Part shown: piece after piece, positions 8,164 through 17,576 of the stretch
Numbering within the stretch: position 1 is the first letter of the stretch
Layout of the letters: the number at the start of each line of letters is the position of its first letter
Assembly: GCA_031410595.1 (NCBI GenBank)
Contig: JANNZM010000057.1
Location: 85,078-149,077 of the forward strand
Direction: 5' to 3'
Length of the DNA: 64,000 nt
Origin: JANMCE01 sp031410595
GTDB lineage: Bacteria; Actinomycetota; Acidimicrobiia; Acidimicrobiales; Ilumatobacteraceae
The notes under the pieces: model-generated
What the model saw: the letters and a program-made list of their open reading frames with translations, nothing else
The model's database searches: none
What the model was told of the DNA's origin: nothing
Made by a program: the position numbers and the translations under genes

Positions 8164-9313
8164 GCAACCAAAGACACTACCTACCCGTCGGGCCGGATTG
8201 GTGCCCGCGGTCCTGCTCGTGGCGGCCTCGCTGGTGCCGACCGGGGTGCTGGTGACGAAGTTTCTCCGCAAGACGGAGCAGTGCACGGCGAAAGATCCTT
8301 CGCACGATTGCGTGGCGTTCTTACCCGGCGGAGCCACCTCGGCGACCAAGAGTGTGCGGGTGGGAGACCTGAAGGCCAACGCACACAAGGGTGACGTTCT
8401 CTTCGTCACCATCGGACTTCAGGGGCTGAACGATCTCACGCTCGAGATGGCCAAGAAGGAACCGAACCTCGACCTCTACACCCATGAGCAGATCTATGGC
8501 ACCAAGTCGTCAGCCGAAGGCGCGAAGGAAGACCTCAAGTTGATGCGCTACTCAAAGGACTTTGCGTCCTACGTGGCGTTGCGTCGTCTCGGGTACCCGG
8601 TGAAAGTCACCGGCGGAGGCGTGGTAATCGCTGAGTTGTCGTGCGCCGAGGTTGCGGCCGACGGTAAGACATGCGCCAAACCAACGCCGGCCGGTGTCGT
8701 CCTCGAAAAGAGCGACATCATCTCGTCGGTGGGGGGAACCGACACGCAGACCGTTGCCGATCTTGCCGACGTGCTTCGAGGCCGCAAGCCGGGCGACAAG
8801 GTGGAGGTCGCCTACACCCGTAAGGGCGAGGCCAGATCGGCCACCGTCGAGCTCATAAAAGCGACGGGCGAGGAGCGGGCCATTATCGGCTTCCTCCCCG
8901 AGAGCGCGCCGCCCGACACCATCAAGTTCGATATCCCCCACAGCGTGCAGATCGAATCGGGCGACGTCGGTGGCCCGTCCGCCGGGCTGGCCTTCACGCT
9001 GGCGCTGCTCGACGAACTAACGCCGGGTGAACTCACCGGAGGCGTCAAGGTGGCGGCAACCGGCGAGATCGGATTGAACGGCACCGTCGGGCCCATTGGT
9101 GGCTTGCGCCAAAAGACGGTGGCCGTGCAGCGGGCCGGCGCCAAAGTGTTCCTGGTGCCAAAGTCGGAGATGAAAGAGGCCGAAGACCAGGCCAAAGGCT
9201 CTTCGCTAAAGGTCGTCGGCGTCGAGACGTTGGACGACGCGTTGCAGGCATTGGCCGACCTTGGCGGCAACGCAAATGACCTCGGAAAGCCAGGTGCCGC
9301 GATTCAGCCGTGA
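8144..9313 (+). CDS. PDZ/Lon-type (S16) serine protease, YlbL-like
   Basis: About 390 residues. One N-terminal membrane anchor (LVPAVLLVAASLVPTGVLV) is followed by a luminal/extracellular region with a PDZ domain (VVLEKSDIISSVGGTD ... LRGRKPGDKVEV). The C-terminal S16 protease domain carries catalytic Ser in GDVGGPSAGLAF and catalytic Lys in RAGAKVFLVP. There is no AAA domain, so it is an ATP-independent, membrane-tethered Lon-like protease, as known for the YlbL family of Gram-positives. GTG 8144 was chosen; ATG 8129 in the same frame is an alternative. Both overlap the divergent small gene. Confidence 0.85.
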   Translation: MSDEVDTQPKTLPTRRAGLVPAVLLVAASLVPTGVLVTKFLRKTEQCTAKDPSHDCVAFLPGGATSATKSVRVGDLKANAHKGDVLFVTIGLQGLNDLTLEMAKKEPNLDLYTHEQIYGTKSSAEGAKEDLKLMRYSKDFASYVALRRLGYPVKVTGGGVVIAELSCAEVAADGKTCAKPTPAGVVLEKSDIISSVGGTDTQTVADLADVLRGRKPGDKVEVAYTRKGEARSATVELIKATGEERAIIGFLPESAPPDTIKFDIPHSVQIESGDVGGPSAGLAFTLALLDELTPGELTGGVKVAATGEIGLNGTVGPIGGLRQKTVAVQRAGAKVFLVPKSEMKEAEDQAKGSSLKVVGVETLDDALQALADLGGNANDLGKPGAAIQP

Positions 9314-9333
9314 CCCAGACCTAACCTTGGGCC

Positions 9334-11217
9334 ATGGCTGATTCGTCGTCTCCGGCTGCTGTCGCTACAGCCACCTTCTCCCAAGTCCGCAAAGGGTACG
9401 ACTCGAACGAGGTTCGATCCTTTCTGCAGGACGTTTCCGCTGCGCTGACACGTGCACAAACCGCAGAGGCTGACGCCCGCGCCCGACTCGACACGGCGCT
9501 GGTCGAGCTGGAATCGCTGAAGGCCAAGCCGCATGATCCAGCCGAGCTTGATGAGGCCACCGTGTCGAACCTCCTCGGCCAAGAAGCAGCCCGGGTGCTC
9601 ACCACGGCACGCGAGGGCGCAGCCAGCCTGCGGGCACGGGTCGAAGGCGAAGTCGAGGCCTCACGCGTCGAAGCCGAACGGGAGATCGCGAAGCATCGCG
9701 CCGACGGGCTTGAAGATGCCGCCCGCCAGCGCACGGCCGCCGAGGCCGAAGCCACGCTCATCCGCAAGAACGCAGCCGAAAGCTCCGAGCGGGAGATGGA
9801 CGCCGCCAAGAGTCAGGGTCGCGAAATGGTGCTCGAAGCCCGGGCCTACCGAGAGCGGGTGATGACCGATCTGGCCCGACGCCGCGAAGCCGCCCGTCAG
9901 CAGATTGAAGTGTTGCGCCTGCAGCGGGCTCGATTGAGAGCCTCGTTCTCCGCCGCTGAGGCTGCGCTCAGCGAGATTCGCACGGAACTTGCCGACGACA
10001 TTCCCGATCCGGATCCCGTCGAGGATCTGACCAGCATCTCTGGTTCATTCCCGGTTGTGGCCACGGTGACGGCACCGGTGCCGGCATCGGTGGACGGCCC
10101 GTCGGTGGGTTTCGCCATCGGTGAGGTCACCCCGACTGCGCCCGACGAGGCCCACCCAGAACAGCTGGACCCGGCCAGCGAAGTGGAAGCCGAGGCGTCA
10201 AGTGCTGTCATTGCAGATGCAACTATCGACGTTGATCGCAACGAGCCCGACAACGCCTTCGCCGGCGAGATCACCGAAGGAGATTCTGCCGCAGAGGTCG
10301 AGTCCGTCGTCGATGAATCCGACGCAGTGGTCCATGAGCCCGTCGTCCATGAGCCCGACGCCGACGCCGTGGTCCATCAACCTGACGCCGTGGTCGAGAA
10401 AGTGACGTCGGACGACATCTTCGCTCGCATCCGGGCCGGTCGGGTGAGTGAGGTTGCCGACCTGCAAGAAGCACCTCGTTCCACTCGCGAGACTGCGGTG
10501 GCGACGGCGGCCGTCGCCACCCTTCATATTGATGAATCGCTGGCTGCGGAGGTCTTGGAGACGCGCGCCGCCGCGCTCATTCCGCTGGAGGCGTCGGTCA
10601 GTAAGCGTCTCAAGCGGGTGTTGCAGGATGAGCAGAGCGAGGCACTCGATCAGTTGCGTCGCCGTAAAACAACACCGTCGACCGACGAGCTGTTCGGTAC
10701 GACGGCCGCGTACTCCGCCCGCTATCAGGATGCGGTGCGAGATGATCTTCAACAAGCGGCTCGAGCCGGCGCGATGTCGATCAGTGAGATGTCGGCGCCC
10801 GAAGTGGCCGACATTGTCGTGGCCGAGGACGTCATCGGGTACGCCCTAGCCGAAGTCGACAAAGAAATGATCCAGCCGTTGCGGTCCCACCTCGAACGCA
10901 GCCTGCAGTCGGCCGGTGATGATGCTGACGAAGCGGCGTCCCAGTTGCGGGCTGTCTATCGGGAATGGAAGGTGCAGCGCATCGAGAGCCTTGTGGGGCA
11001 TCTCGTGCTCACCGCGCACGGGCGCGGGGCGTTTGCCGCGCTCATTCCGGGTACACCGGTGTGCTGGGTCGTGGACGAGGGAGCCCGTCCGTGCGCCGAA
11101 GGGGATGACAACGCGCTTGCCGGTGCCGTTCCGGCTGGCGACGAGTTCCCGACCGGGCACCGTTCGGTTCCGGCCTACGCCGGATGCCGATGCGCGATTG
11201 CGCCGGTATCTCGCTAA
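9334..11217 (+). CDS. DivIVA-domain coiled-coil protein with MuF-like C-terminal Cys motif
   Basis: 627 residues in four parts. (a) Residues ~12-45 are a DivIVA-type membrane-targeting module (FSQVRKGYDSNEVRSFLQDV). (b) Residues ~45-220 are a long Ala/Glu/Arg coiled coil. (c) Residues ~225-370 are acidic and low-complexity, with repeats of V-V-H-E/Q-P-D. (d) Residues ~375-627 are helical and end in a Cys/His-rich tail: CWVVDEGARPC, then FPTGHRSVPAYAGCRCAI. That tail closely resembles the C-terminus of phage Mu gpF-like minor head proteins, which end in a GH-PxH-x-CRC type motif. DivIVA proteins organise the cell pole or septum; the role of the tail is unknown. The gene lies 9 bp upstream of UPF0182. 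Confidence 0.75.
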   Translation: MADSSSPAAVATATFSQVRKGYDSNEVRSFLQDVSAALTRAQTAEADARARLDTALVELESLKAKPHDPAELDEATVSNLLGQEAARVLTTAREGAASLRARVEGEVEASRVEAEREIAKHRADGLEDAARQRTAAEAEATLIRKNAAESSEREMDAAKSQGREMVLEARAYRERVMTDLARRREAARQQIEVLRLQRARLRASFSAAEAALSEIRTELADDIPDPDPVEDLTSISGSFPVVATVTAPVPASVDGPSVGFAIGEVTPTAPDEAHPEQLDPASEVEAEASSAVIADATIDVDRNEPDNAFAGEITEGDSAAEVESVVDESDAVVHEPVVHEPDADAVVHQPDAVVEKVTSDDIFARIRAGRVSEVADLQEAPRSTRETAVATAAVATLHIDESLAAEVLETRAAALIPLEASVSKRLKRVLQDEQSEALDQLRRRKTTPSTDELFGTTAAYSARYQDAVRDDLQQAARAGAMSISEMSAPEVADIVVAEDVIGYALAEVDKEMIQPLRSHLERSLQSAGDDADEAASQLRAVYREWKVQRIESLVGHLVLTAHGRGAFAALIPGTPVCWVVDEGARPCAEGDDNALAGAVPAGDEFPTGHRSVPAYAGCRCAIAPVSR

Positions 11218-11226
11218 GTTCTGTAC

Positions 11227-14184
11227 GTGCGTCCACCCTCTGATCTACCGCCACTTCGTCGTCGATCTCATGGCGCAGCCGCTGGTCATCGTGGGCGACT
11301 GGCCATCATGGTGGTGCTTGGCACCCTTTTCGTCGTGTTCATTTCGGCACGGGGCGTCGCCGGGTTCTTCACCGATCTCCTCTGGTTCCAGTCACTTCAT
11401 TTCGGGTCGGTTTTCACGTCGATTCTGACCACCAAAATCCTGCTCGGCTTCGTCTTCACAGCCTTTGCCGCTATAGCTGTGATCACCAACACGTTCTTCG
11501 CCGATCGCTTGGCGCCGCGGCTCACCGATCTGGGCCCGGGTGAGCAGGTCATCATGCGCTACCGCGAAATAATGGCCAGTCGCGGTCGCTGGGTGCGACT
11601 GGTGTTCGGTCTGCTGTTCGGGTTCCTGGCCGGGGCACCGGCGGCATCGAACTGGCGCCAATGGCTGATGTTTCAGCACGGCAGCTCGTTTGGTGTGAAA
11701 GATCCGCTGTTCGGTAAGGACGCCGGGTTCTACGTGTTCCAGCTGCCGTTCATCTCGTTCCTGCTCGATTGGATGTTCGCCACCGCGGTCATCTGCCTGC
11801 TGGTCACCACGGCTGTGCACTACATGAACGGTGGCATCCGCCTGCAGGTCGTTGGCCGCCGGGTGGCCTCTCACGTGAAGCTGCACCTGTCGATACTTCT
11901 TTCGGTGCTCGCCTTTCTCAAGGCGTTCGGCTACTGGTTCGATCGCTACCGCTTGTACGGCTCAACGCGCGGCGTGGTTGGTGGACCGGGCTACACCGAC
12001 GTGCACGCCTCCCTGCCAGCGATCACGCTGCTGATGTACATCTCGCTCCTCGCGGCAGTCCTGCTCATCGTGAACGTGCGCCAGCGCGGTTGGCGGTTGC
12101 CGATCATAGCGGTCGGTCTGTGGGCGTTGGTTGCGTTCGTGGCCGGGCAGCTCTACCCCGCCGCCGTGCAACGGTTTCAGGTGAGCCCCGCGCAATCGAA
12201 GCGTGAGAAGGAATACATCGAGCGCAACATCGCCGCTACACGCGTGGCGCTCGGGCTTGACCAGATCAAGGTTGAACCGTTCGCTGCCGCGCTGCCGACG
12301 GCGTCGGTGAAGTCGTCAACCAACCTGTCGAATGCTCGCATTCTTGACCCGAACTCGGCCTATGACGGGTTCAAAAACCGGGAGGGCGTGTTCGGATACT
12401 ACCGGTTCGGTGACGGCAATGGTGGTGGGCTCGATGTCGATCGCTACAAGATCGATGGTAAGACCAAACCCGTTGTTGTCGGCGTGCGCGGGCTTGACCC
12501 GAAGGGCGTCCCCTCATCATGGGAGACGTCTCATCTCGCCTATACCCACGGGTCGGGCATCGTTGCTGCCTCGGGGAACACGGTGGATACCGAAGGCCGC
12601 CCCGTCTTTCTCGACAGTAAAAGCATCGGTGCTCCAACCCGCACCGGTATCTATGTTGGCGAACGAATGACCGGATACGCGGTGGTGAACACCGGTCGGA
12701 GCGAGATCGACCTTTCGCCAGCCAAGACGCCGATCCCGACAAGCTACGACGGTGACGGCGGCGTCGCTCTTGACTCCTCTATTCGCCGCGCCGCGTTTGC
12801 ACTGCGGTTCTCCGAATGGAACCTGTACGGCTCGGACCTCATCACCGATGCATCTCGCATCATCTACAACCGTGACATTGTCGACCGGGTGTCGACCCTG
12901 GCGCCGTTCCTCCAGCTTGACAGTGACCCGTACGCGGCCGTTGTTGACGGCCGGATTACCTGGATCCTCGACGCGTACACCACCACCAACGCATATCCGT
13001 ACGGACAGACGGTTGACACGTCAGGCTTACCTCGCGCGTCGGGCCTCAACAAGGTTGATTTCAACTACATCCGTAACTCGGTGAAGGTCACTATCGATTC
13101 CTACGACGGCACGGTGAAGTTGTTCGTCGTTGACGATCAGGACCCGCTCATTCAGACATACCAGAAGATCTTCCCCACGTTGTTCCAGCCGAAGTCGGCG
13201 GTGACGCCCTCGCTGAGCGAGCATTTCCGCTACCCGCAAGACCTGTTCTCGGTGCAGACCCAGATGTGGGGGCGCTACCGAATCGATGATGCCGAAAGCT
13301 TCCTGCAACGCAACAGTGCCTGGGAAGTTGCCCAAGAGCCTGGGATCGAACAAAAGAGCGTGCCGACCTCGACGGTGCCCTCGGCCGCGCCTGGTTTGGT
13401 GAGCGCCGGGCCAGGGTCCAGTAAAGAACCGCGGGTGTCTTCGTACTACTCGCTGCTCACGGCACCGGGCTCCGAGAAGGAGGAATTCGCGCTGCTTCGA
13501 ACGTTCGTGCCGTACAACCGTGATGCAGATACCCGCCGCCAACTCACCGGGTTCATGACTGCTTCGAGTGAGCCGGGTTCGTACGGAACGCTGCGGGTGT
13601 ACTCACTTTCGGAACCATTGCCCAGTGGCCCCTATCTCGTCTCAAGCGATGCCAATCAGCAATTCTCCAGTTATCTCACGCCACTCGAACTGGCCGGGAC
13701 CAAGGTGCTGTTTGGCGATCTGCAGCTGATCCCGGTTGGGCAGTCGATGCTGTGGGTTCGGCCGTGGTTCCTTCTCACCACGGGCAACACCACCGTGCCC
13801 AAGCTTGACTCGATGACCGTCACGGTCGGCAAGGTCACATTCCGTGGAGCGACCCTTGAGGAGGCACTGGCCAAAGCCCTTGGCACCGACGCCGCGGGCG
13901 TGACGCCAACAACCGTGGCGCCATCGACGGCTAGTGGCGGTACGGCCAGCGTTGAAGACCTGATCGCCGAGGCCGCGCGCCTTCGGTCGGAGGCCGATGC
14001 TGCGTTGAAGAAGACCCCGCCCTCATTCGACGAGTACCGTCAAAAGATCGATCAGGCCTACGAGAAGGCCGCGCAAGCCGCCCGTCTCGCCACGGGCAAG
14101 CCCGTGACCGTGACCACGACTGCTGCGTCCACCACCGTTCCCTCCAGCACGTCTATCAGCCCGTCCACGACCGCCAACGCGTAA
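11227..14184 (+). CDS. UPF0182 family integral membrane protein
   Basis: 985 residues, the usual length for the actinobacterial UPF0182/COG1615 family. The N-terminus MRPPSDLP followed by a basic stretch is characteristic and fixes the GTG start at 11227, 9 bp after the previous stop. About seven membrane helices occupy the first ~310 residues (for example VVLGTLFVVFISARGVAGFF). A large extracytoplasmic domain follows, with conserved DPYAAVVDGRITWILDAYTT and MWGRYRIDDAESFLQRN. The C-terminus is Thr/Ser-rich. The family's function is unknown. It is the last core gene before the tRNA and ends ~45 bp upstream of it. Confidence 0.9.
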   Translation: MRPPSDLPPLRRRSHGAAAGHRGRLAIMVVLGTLFVVFISARGVAGFFTDLLWFQSLHFGSVFTSILTTKILLGFVFTAFAAIAVITNTFFADRLAPRLTDLGPGEQVIMRYREIMASRGRWVRLVFGLLFGFLAGAPAASNWRQWLMFQHGSSFGVKDPLFGKDAGFYVFQLPFISFLLDWMFATAVICLLVTTAVHYMNGGIRLQVVGRRVASHVKLHLSILLSVLAFLKAFGYWFDRYRLYGSTRGVVGGPGYTDVHASLPAITLLMYISLLAAVLLIVNVRQRGWRLPIIAVGLWALVAFVAGQLYPAAVQRFQVSPAQSKREKEYIERNIAATRVALGLDQIKVEPFAAALPTASVKSSTNLSNARILDPNSAYDGFKNREGVFGYYRFGDGNGGGLDVDRYKIDGKTKPVVVGVRGLDPKGVPSSWETSHLAYTHGSGIVAASGNTVDTEGRPVFLDSKSIGAPTRTGIYVGERMTGYAVVNTGRSEIDLSPAKTPIPTSYDGDGGVALDSSIRRAAFALRFSEWNLYGSDLITDASRIIYNRDIVDRVSTLAPFLQLDSDPYAAVVDGRITWILDAYTTTNAYPYGQTVDTSGLPRASGLNKVDFNYIRNSVKVTIDSYDGTVKLFVVDDQDPLIQTYQKIFPTLFQPKSAVTPSLSEHFRYPQDLFSVQTQMWGRYRIDDAESFLQRNSAWEVAQEPGIEQKSVPTSTVPSAAPGLVSAGPGSSKEPRVSSYYSLLTAPGSEKEEFALLRTFVPYNRDADTRRQLTGFMTASSEPGSYGTLRVYSLSEPLPSGPYLVSSDANQQFSSYLTPLELAGTKVLFGDLQLIPVGQSMLWVRPWFLLTTGNTTVPKLDSMTVTVGKVTFRGATLEEALAKALGTDAAGVTPTTVAPSTASGGTASVEDLIAEAARLRSEADAALKKTPPSFDEYRQKIDQAYEKAAQAARLATGKPVTVTTTAASTTVPSSTSISPSTTANA

Positions 14185-14230
14185 ACCGGGTTGGCGTTTC
14201 CCGCCCGGCCCGCTATGGTGTGATCTCCGC

Positions 14231-14311
<81 letters not shown>

Positions 14312-14313
<2 letters not shown>

Positions 14314-14346
14314 GCCCTGGTCAGAACGTGTTTCTGACCAGGGCTT
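14312..14346. terminator. Strong hairpin between tRNA-Met and integrase 1
   Basis: A near-perfect inverted repeat: AAGCCCTGGTCAGAA, a short loop, then TTCTGACCAGGGCTT, followed by a T-rich stretch. It can end transcription of the tRNA from the left and of the convergent integrase from the right. Each later attachment repeat is followed by its own, differently sequenced hairpin. Confidence 0.85.
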
Positions 14347-14366
14347 CGTTGTTTCTACGAACCGCG

Positions 14367-14450
14367 TCTACCGGTGTCGTCTACCGACCCGATCGCCGGA
14401 TGGCCGTCTGACAAGGGTTTTCGTGTTGGTGAGCCGGTAGATGTCTACCG
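14367..14450. promoter_or_regulatory. TCTACCG repeats: putative integrase arm sites, E1 left
   Basis: TCTACCG occurs at 14367 and 14380 (13-bp spacing) and 14444, and as its complement CGGTAGA at 14435. The same 7-mer clusters at both ends of the E4 integrase gene and next to other integrases here. That is the expected arrangement of arm-type sites for a tyrosine recombinase. The role is inferred. Confidence 0.5.
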
Positions 14451-15607
14451 GCGCTTGCGTCGTCGGGTGCCGGGCTTGTCGGATAGAGCATGTTGGCGAA
14501 GTCGGCAGCGGCTTGGCTCGACATGCCCGGGATGAGGTGCTGGTAGGTCGCCATCGTGAAACCGGGATTCGAGTGACCAAGCCGCTCGGACACGACTTTG
14601 ATCGGTGTCCCAGCGGCGACGAGCAGGCTCGCGTGCGTATGGCGAAGGTCGTGAAATCTGATCCTCGGTACGCCGGCGCGAACGATGTTGCGGTCGAATA
14701 GTTGGGTGACGGATTCGGGATGGATGGCGTCGCCGTCGGTGTTCGTGAAGATCGGATCGTTGAGCCCGGTGGGGTTCCCATCGCGTTCTTGCCGACGCTT
14801 CCATCGTGCAAGAACCTTTTCGGTTGTGGCGTCAAGATCCACACATCGCCGCGATGTCTTGGTCTTGCACGGCACTTCCATCGATCGTCCACCGACGGCT
14901 TGGCGGGATCGGGCGATCGAGAGGCGGTGAGTCGCTCGCTGCCAGTCGCCCCAGCGGAGGCCGGCCAGTTCGCCGCGTCGCATCCCGGTCGTCGCTGCGA
15001 GATAGATCGCGGGTTGCAACCGCAGGTGTGTGGTGGCGTCCAGGTAGGCCCGGAGTTGTTCAACGGTCCAGGTTTCCGGTCCTTTGCGCGCTTGGGCTTG
15101 CGGGCGTGGTGGTCGGGCTTCAAGCGCGATGTTCGCGGGCACGTAGTGGCGGCGTTTCGCATCACCAAGGCAGGATCGCAGAACGACGTGGACGTCGTAG
15201 ACGGTCTTCGGGGCAAGTGGTTCACCGTGTCGGTTGCCGCTCGTAAGGAGGTCGAGGTAAAGCCGGTCGAGGTGTTCGGCACGTAGCCGCCGGATCGGCA
15301 CGTCGCCGAGGGTCGGGATGATGTAGTTGTCGACGATCCAGCTGTACCGTCGGAACGTTGTCGGTCTGAGTTGCGCTTTGCGGAACGGGAGCCATTGCTC
15401 GGTGAGGTACCGGCCGAGCGTGATCGGTGTGGCCTCTTCGGTGATCTCAACGGTGTGTTGTTCGTCGAGTGTCGCGGCGATGGCTTCGGCATCAGCGCGG
15501 CAGCGTCCGGCTGGGTGCCAGCGTCGCCGTTCTCTGCCGGTGAGTGGATCGGTCCCGTCGTACGCAACGACGTAGAAGCGGTTGTTTCGTTCGATGATGT
15601 AAGCCAT
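14381..15607 (-). CDS. Tyrosine-type site-specific integrase, E1
   Basis: 408 residues. An N-terminal arm-binding/AP2-like part (MAYIIERNNRFYVVAYDG) is followed by a SAM-like core-binding domain (~60-160) and a complete catalytic domain: Arg210 (TTGMRRGELAG), His319 and Arg322 (HDLRHTHASLL), His345 (ERLGHSN) and nucleophile Tyr355 (MATYQHL). It should cut and rejoin DNA at the tRNA-Met repeat, as is known for tRNA-targeting phage-type integrases. The frame is open upstream to 15670; ATG 15607 is chosen because the MAYI start is shared with the E3 integrase. It reads towards the tRNA, with a hairpin between. Confidence 0.92.
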   Translation of the reverse strand: MAYIIERNNRFYVVAYDGTDPLTGRERRRWHPAGRCRADAEAIAATLDEQHTVEITEEATPITLGRYLTEQWLPFRKAQLRPTTFRRYSWIVDNYIIPTLGDVPIRRLRAEHLDRLYLDLLTSGNRHGEPLAPKTVYDVHVVLRSCLGDAKRRHYVPANIALEARPPRPQAQARKGPETWTVEQLRAYLDATTHLRLQPAIYLAATTGMRRGELAGLRWGDWQRATHRLSIARSRQAVGGRSMEVPCKTKTSRRCVDLDATTEKVLARWKRRQERDGNPTGLNDPIFTNTDGDAIHPESVTQLFDRNIVRAGVPRIRFHDLRHTHASLLVAAGTPIKVVSERLGHSNPGFTMATYQHLIPGMSSQAAADFANMLYPTSPAPDDASAGRHLPAHQHENPCQTAIRRSGR

Positions 15608-15632
15608 AGCCGTCCTCATCGGCTGTGACCTG

Positions 15633-15649
15633 TTCGGAGCTAACCCGAA
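15633..15649. promoter_or_regulatory. Conserved inverted repeat upstream of integrase 1
   Basis: TTCGG-N7-CCGAA lies 26 bp upstream of the integrase ATG. The E3 integrase has the same repeat at 27623-27639, 25 bp upstream of its ATG, although surrounding bases differ. This is a plausible operator or leader element for integrase expression. Confidence 0.45.
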
Positions 15650-15715
15650 GATCACCGAGCGGTGGGGCACTCACCGAGGTACGGCCATCGTCGTGCGCAC
15701 TCATAGGGTTTGGGA

Positions 15716-16852
15716 ATGGGCGATCCAGCCGACATCACCGAAGACGAACTCGCACAGATCCGAGCCCGTGCAGAATCGGCAACGGCCGGACCCTGGACGC
15801 CGTTTGTCGAGGGTCGCGACCATCTCGCTGGCGACGACTTCATTCGGACAGGCGGCATCGACGACGACTCGCCCGACATGTACGTCAGCGAGTACCTCGG
15901 GGCGATAAGCATCAAGGTTCCCGCCGCGGATCTCGACTTCATCGCCCATGCCCGTCAGGACATTCCGCGACTCGTCGCTGCGCTGGAGCAGCGCGAAATG
16001 AAGTTGATCGGGTACTGGAGGAACGACCAGCACCCAGAGTACCCGGATCCGAACGACTTCGTGTCCGACGCGGTGCTTGACGAGGAGCGCGATCTGTTCG
16101 TGCACGCGTTGGAGAATGGAGCGACGGTCCGGTTCCTCATGGGCTATTCGACGTGCCGGATCTGCGGTGAGCAGAACGGCAATGGTGAGCTGACCGATGG
16201 CGAACATCAATGGCCAGAAGGCCTCGTGCACTACGTCACCGACCATAACGTGAGCCTCCCCCAGGAGGTCATCGATAGCGTGTGCCGTCGGTATGAGCAG
16301 TTGGAAATCGCTCGCACGAGTCTCGCGTGGTGGCTCGCCAGCACCGCGGAATCGTCGCTGGCGCACCCGGCGTGGCGATGGTTGCGCGAGTACGACGACC
16401 CCGATCACCTTGAACACCCTAGGGGTTTCGATCGTGATGCTGAGACCGATCGGGCTCATCGGCTCGTGAACAGGTTGAGCGCCGACTTCGGTTGGCGCTT
16501 GTCCACCGACGCGGGAACGTCCTCGGTCCAGGACGCGTCGTTCTTGGGTGACATCGAGATCCCGGCCCCAGCGACGCGATCGGGTGAACGCATCGTGATT
16601 CGTCTCAGCAACTTCGGCCAACTGGCCGTCGTGGCTCTCGAAGGATTCGGCGTCCACGACACCAGCGAGTTCTCGGTGCTCATCGATGACACCGATCGCC
16701 GCACGATCGAACGGGCCCTCGGAGACGAGGGTTACCGGCTGGTTCCCGAATCGATTCTGTGGCGCGACTACGACGGAACATCGGACGCTCTTCGAGCGGC
16801 GTACCCACAGACCAGACCCACCTGGTGGATCCGCTACTTCGACTACCTCTGA
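15716..16852 (+). CDS. Multidomain hypothetical protein, E1 cargo
   Basis: 378 residues with at least three visible blocks. Residues ~1-85 (LAQIRARAESATAGPWTPF ... AADLDFIAHARQDIPRLV) are of a type common in phage and plasmid accessory proteins. Residues ~100-200 contain a CxxC pair (YSTCRICGEQNGNGELTDGE, then WPEGLVHYV), likely a small zinc-binding or immunity-like domain. A third block (~205-378) ends DGTSDALRAAYPQTRPTWW. ATG 15716 follows a GGGTTTGG stretch; a TTG six bases upstream is also in frame. Divergent from the integrase. Function not recognised. Confidence 0.65.
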   Translation: MGDPADITEDELAQIRARAESATAGPWTPFVEGRDHLAGDDFIRTGGIDDDSPDMYVSEYLGAISIKVPAADLDFIAHARQDIPRLVAALEQREMKLIGYWRNDQHPEYPDPNDFVSDAVLDEERDLFVHALENGATVRFLMGYSTCRICGEQNGNGELTDGEHQWPEGLVHYVTDHNVSLPQEVIDSVCRRYEQLEIARTSLAWWLASTAESSLAHPAWRWLREYDDPDHLEHPRGFDRDAETDRAHRLVNRLSADFGWRLSTDAGTSSVQDASFLGDIEIPAPATRSGERIVIRLSNFGQLAVVALEGFGVHDTSEFSVLIDDTDRRTIERALGDEGYRLVPESILWRDYDGTSDALRAAYPQTRPTWWIRYFDYL

Positions 16853-16879
16853 GAATCCGAGCGGTCGCTCGTTTGCCCT

Positions 16880-17458
16880 TCAGTAGTCGAATTCCGGGTC
16901 CCACGGTTCGGCACCGCGCATCGTCTCAGTCGTCTCGTTCGCGTCGAACGCCTCGGGGTTGTACGACCCGCCAAGCCATTCGAGTCGCTCAGCGTATTCA
17001 GGATGCTTCGGGTTGGCGAGGATGTCGAGCAGCTCGCTGTAACCCCATGGTCCACCGCAATCGTCCGGCGGACATGCCCGCTTGCCGGAAAGACATTGCG
17101 GATAATCGATGTCGGCGTGGGCTGGTTCGACCGCTTCGACGATGATGTCGTGGGACCAGCCGTCACCGACGTCGTAGTCGAACCGCATCTTCGCTCCAAC
17201 GTGCGGGAGGACCTTGTTGAGCCGGGCCTTGCGTTCGTCGACGGTTGGGCGTCGGAAGCTGCTGTCTTCATCGGGAAGCTCATAGGTGATGCCGTCTGCT
17301 TCGTAGGCGTGGAGGTGACCACCGAGCCAGCCGATCGCAGCTTCAAGCACGGCGGACAGTTCGTACAGCGTGAGTGTCGAGTCGACTTCGACGCGCCGCC
17401 AGATCGGTGGACGGATCGATCGCAGTGTGATCTTCAGTCGGTGCACGGTTGCGGCCAT
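16880..17458 (-). CDS. Plasmid pRiA4b ORF-3-like protein, E1
   Basis: 192 residues with the signature of the pRiA4b ORF-3 family: LRSIRPPIWRRVEV near the N-terminus, a MRFDYDVGDGWSHDIIVE core, a C-x9-C-P-x-D-C-G-G segment (CLSGKRACPPDDCGG), and the end WLGGSYNPEAFD. The family is frequent on plasmids and islands; its molecular function is unknown. The upstream frame is open but not family-like, and ATG 17458 begins the conserved part. It lies convergent to the preceding gene and divergent from the phosphoesterase. E4 and E5 carry related genes. Confidence 0.85.
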   Translation of the reverse strand: MAATVHRLKITLRSIRPPIWRRVEVDSTLTLYELSAVLEAAIGWLGGHLHAYEADGITYELPDEDSSFRRPTVDERKARLNKVLPHVGAKMRFDYDVGDGWSHDIIVEAVEPAHADIDYPQCLSGKRACPPDDCGGPWGYSELLDILANPKHPEYAERLEWLGGSYNPEAFDANETTETMRGAEPWDPEFDY

Positions 17459-17576
17459 GGCGAACCTCACGATAGCGGCCGGTTGACCGGCGAAGTTCGG
17501 TGTCGGCTGACTCCGGACGGCTAACCGATCCGAATCCGTCGGCCCCTTCGGGGTGAGATGGGCAACAATCGTCGAC

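Noticed and set aside
14368..15567. Second long minus-strand frame overlapping integrase 1
   Set aside because: Ser/Thr/Pro/Arg-rich shifted reading with no motifs; the other frame has the full integrase catalytic set.
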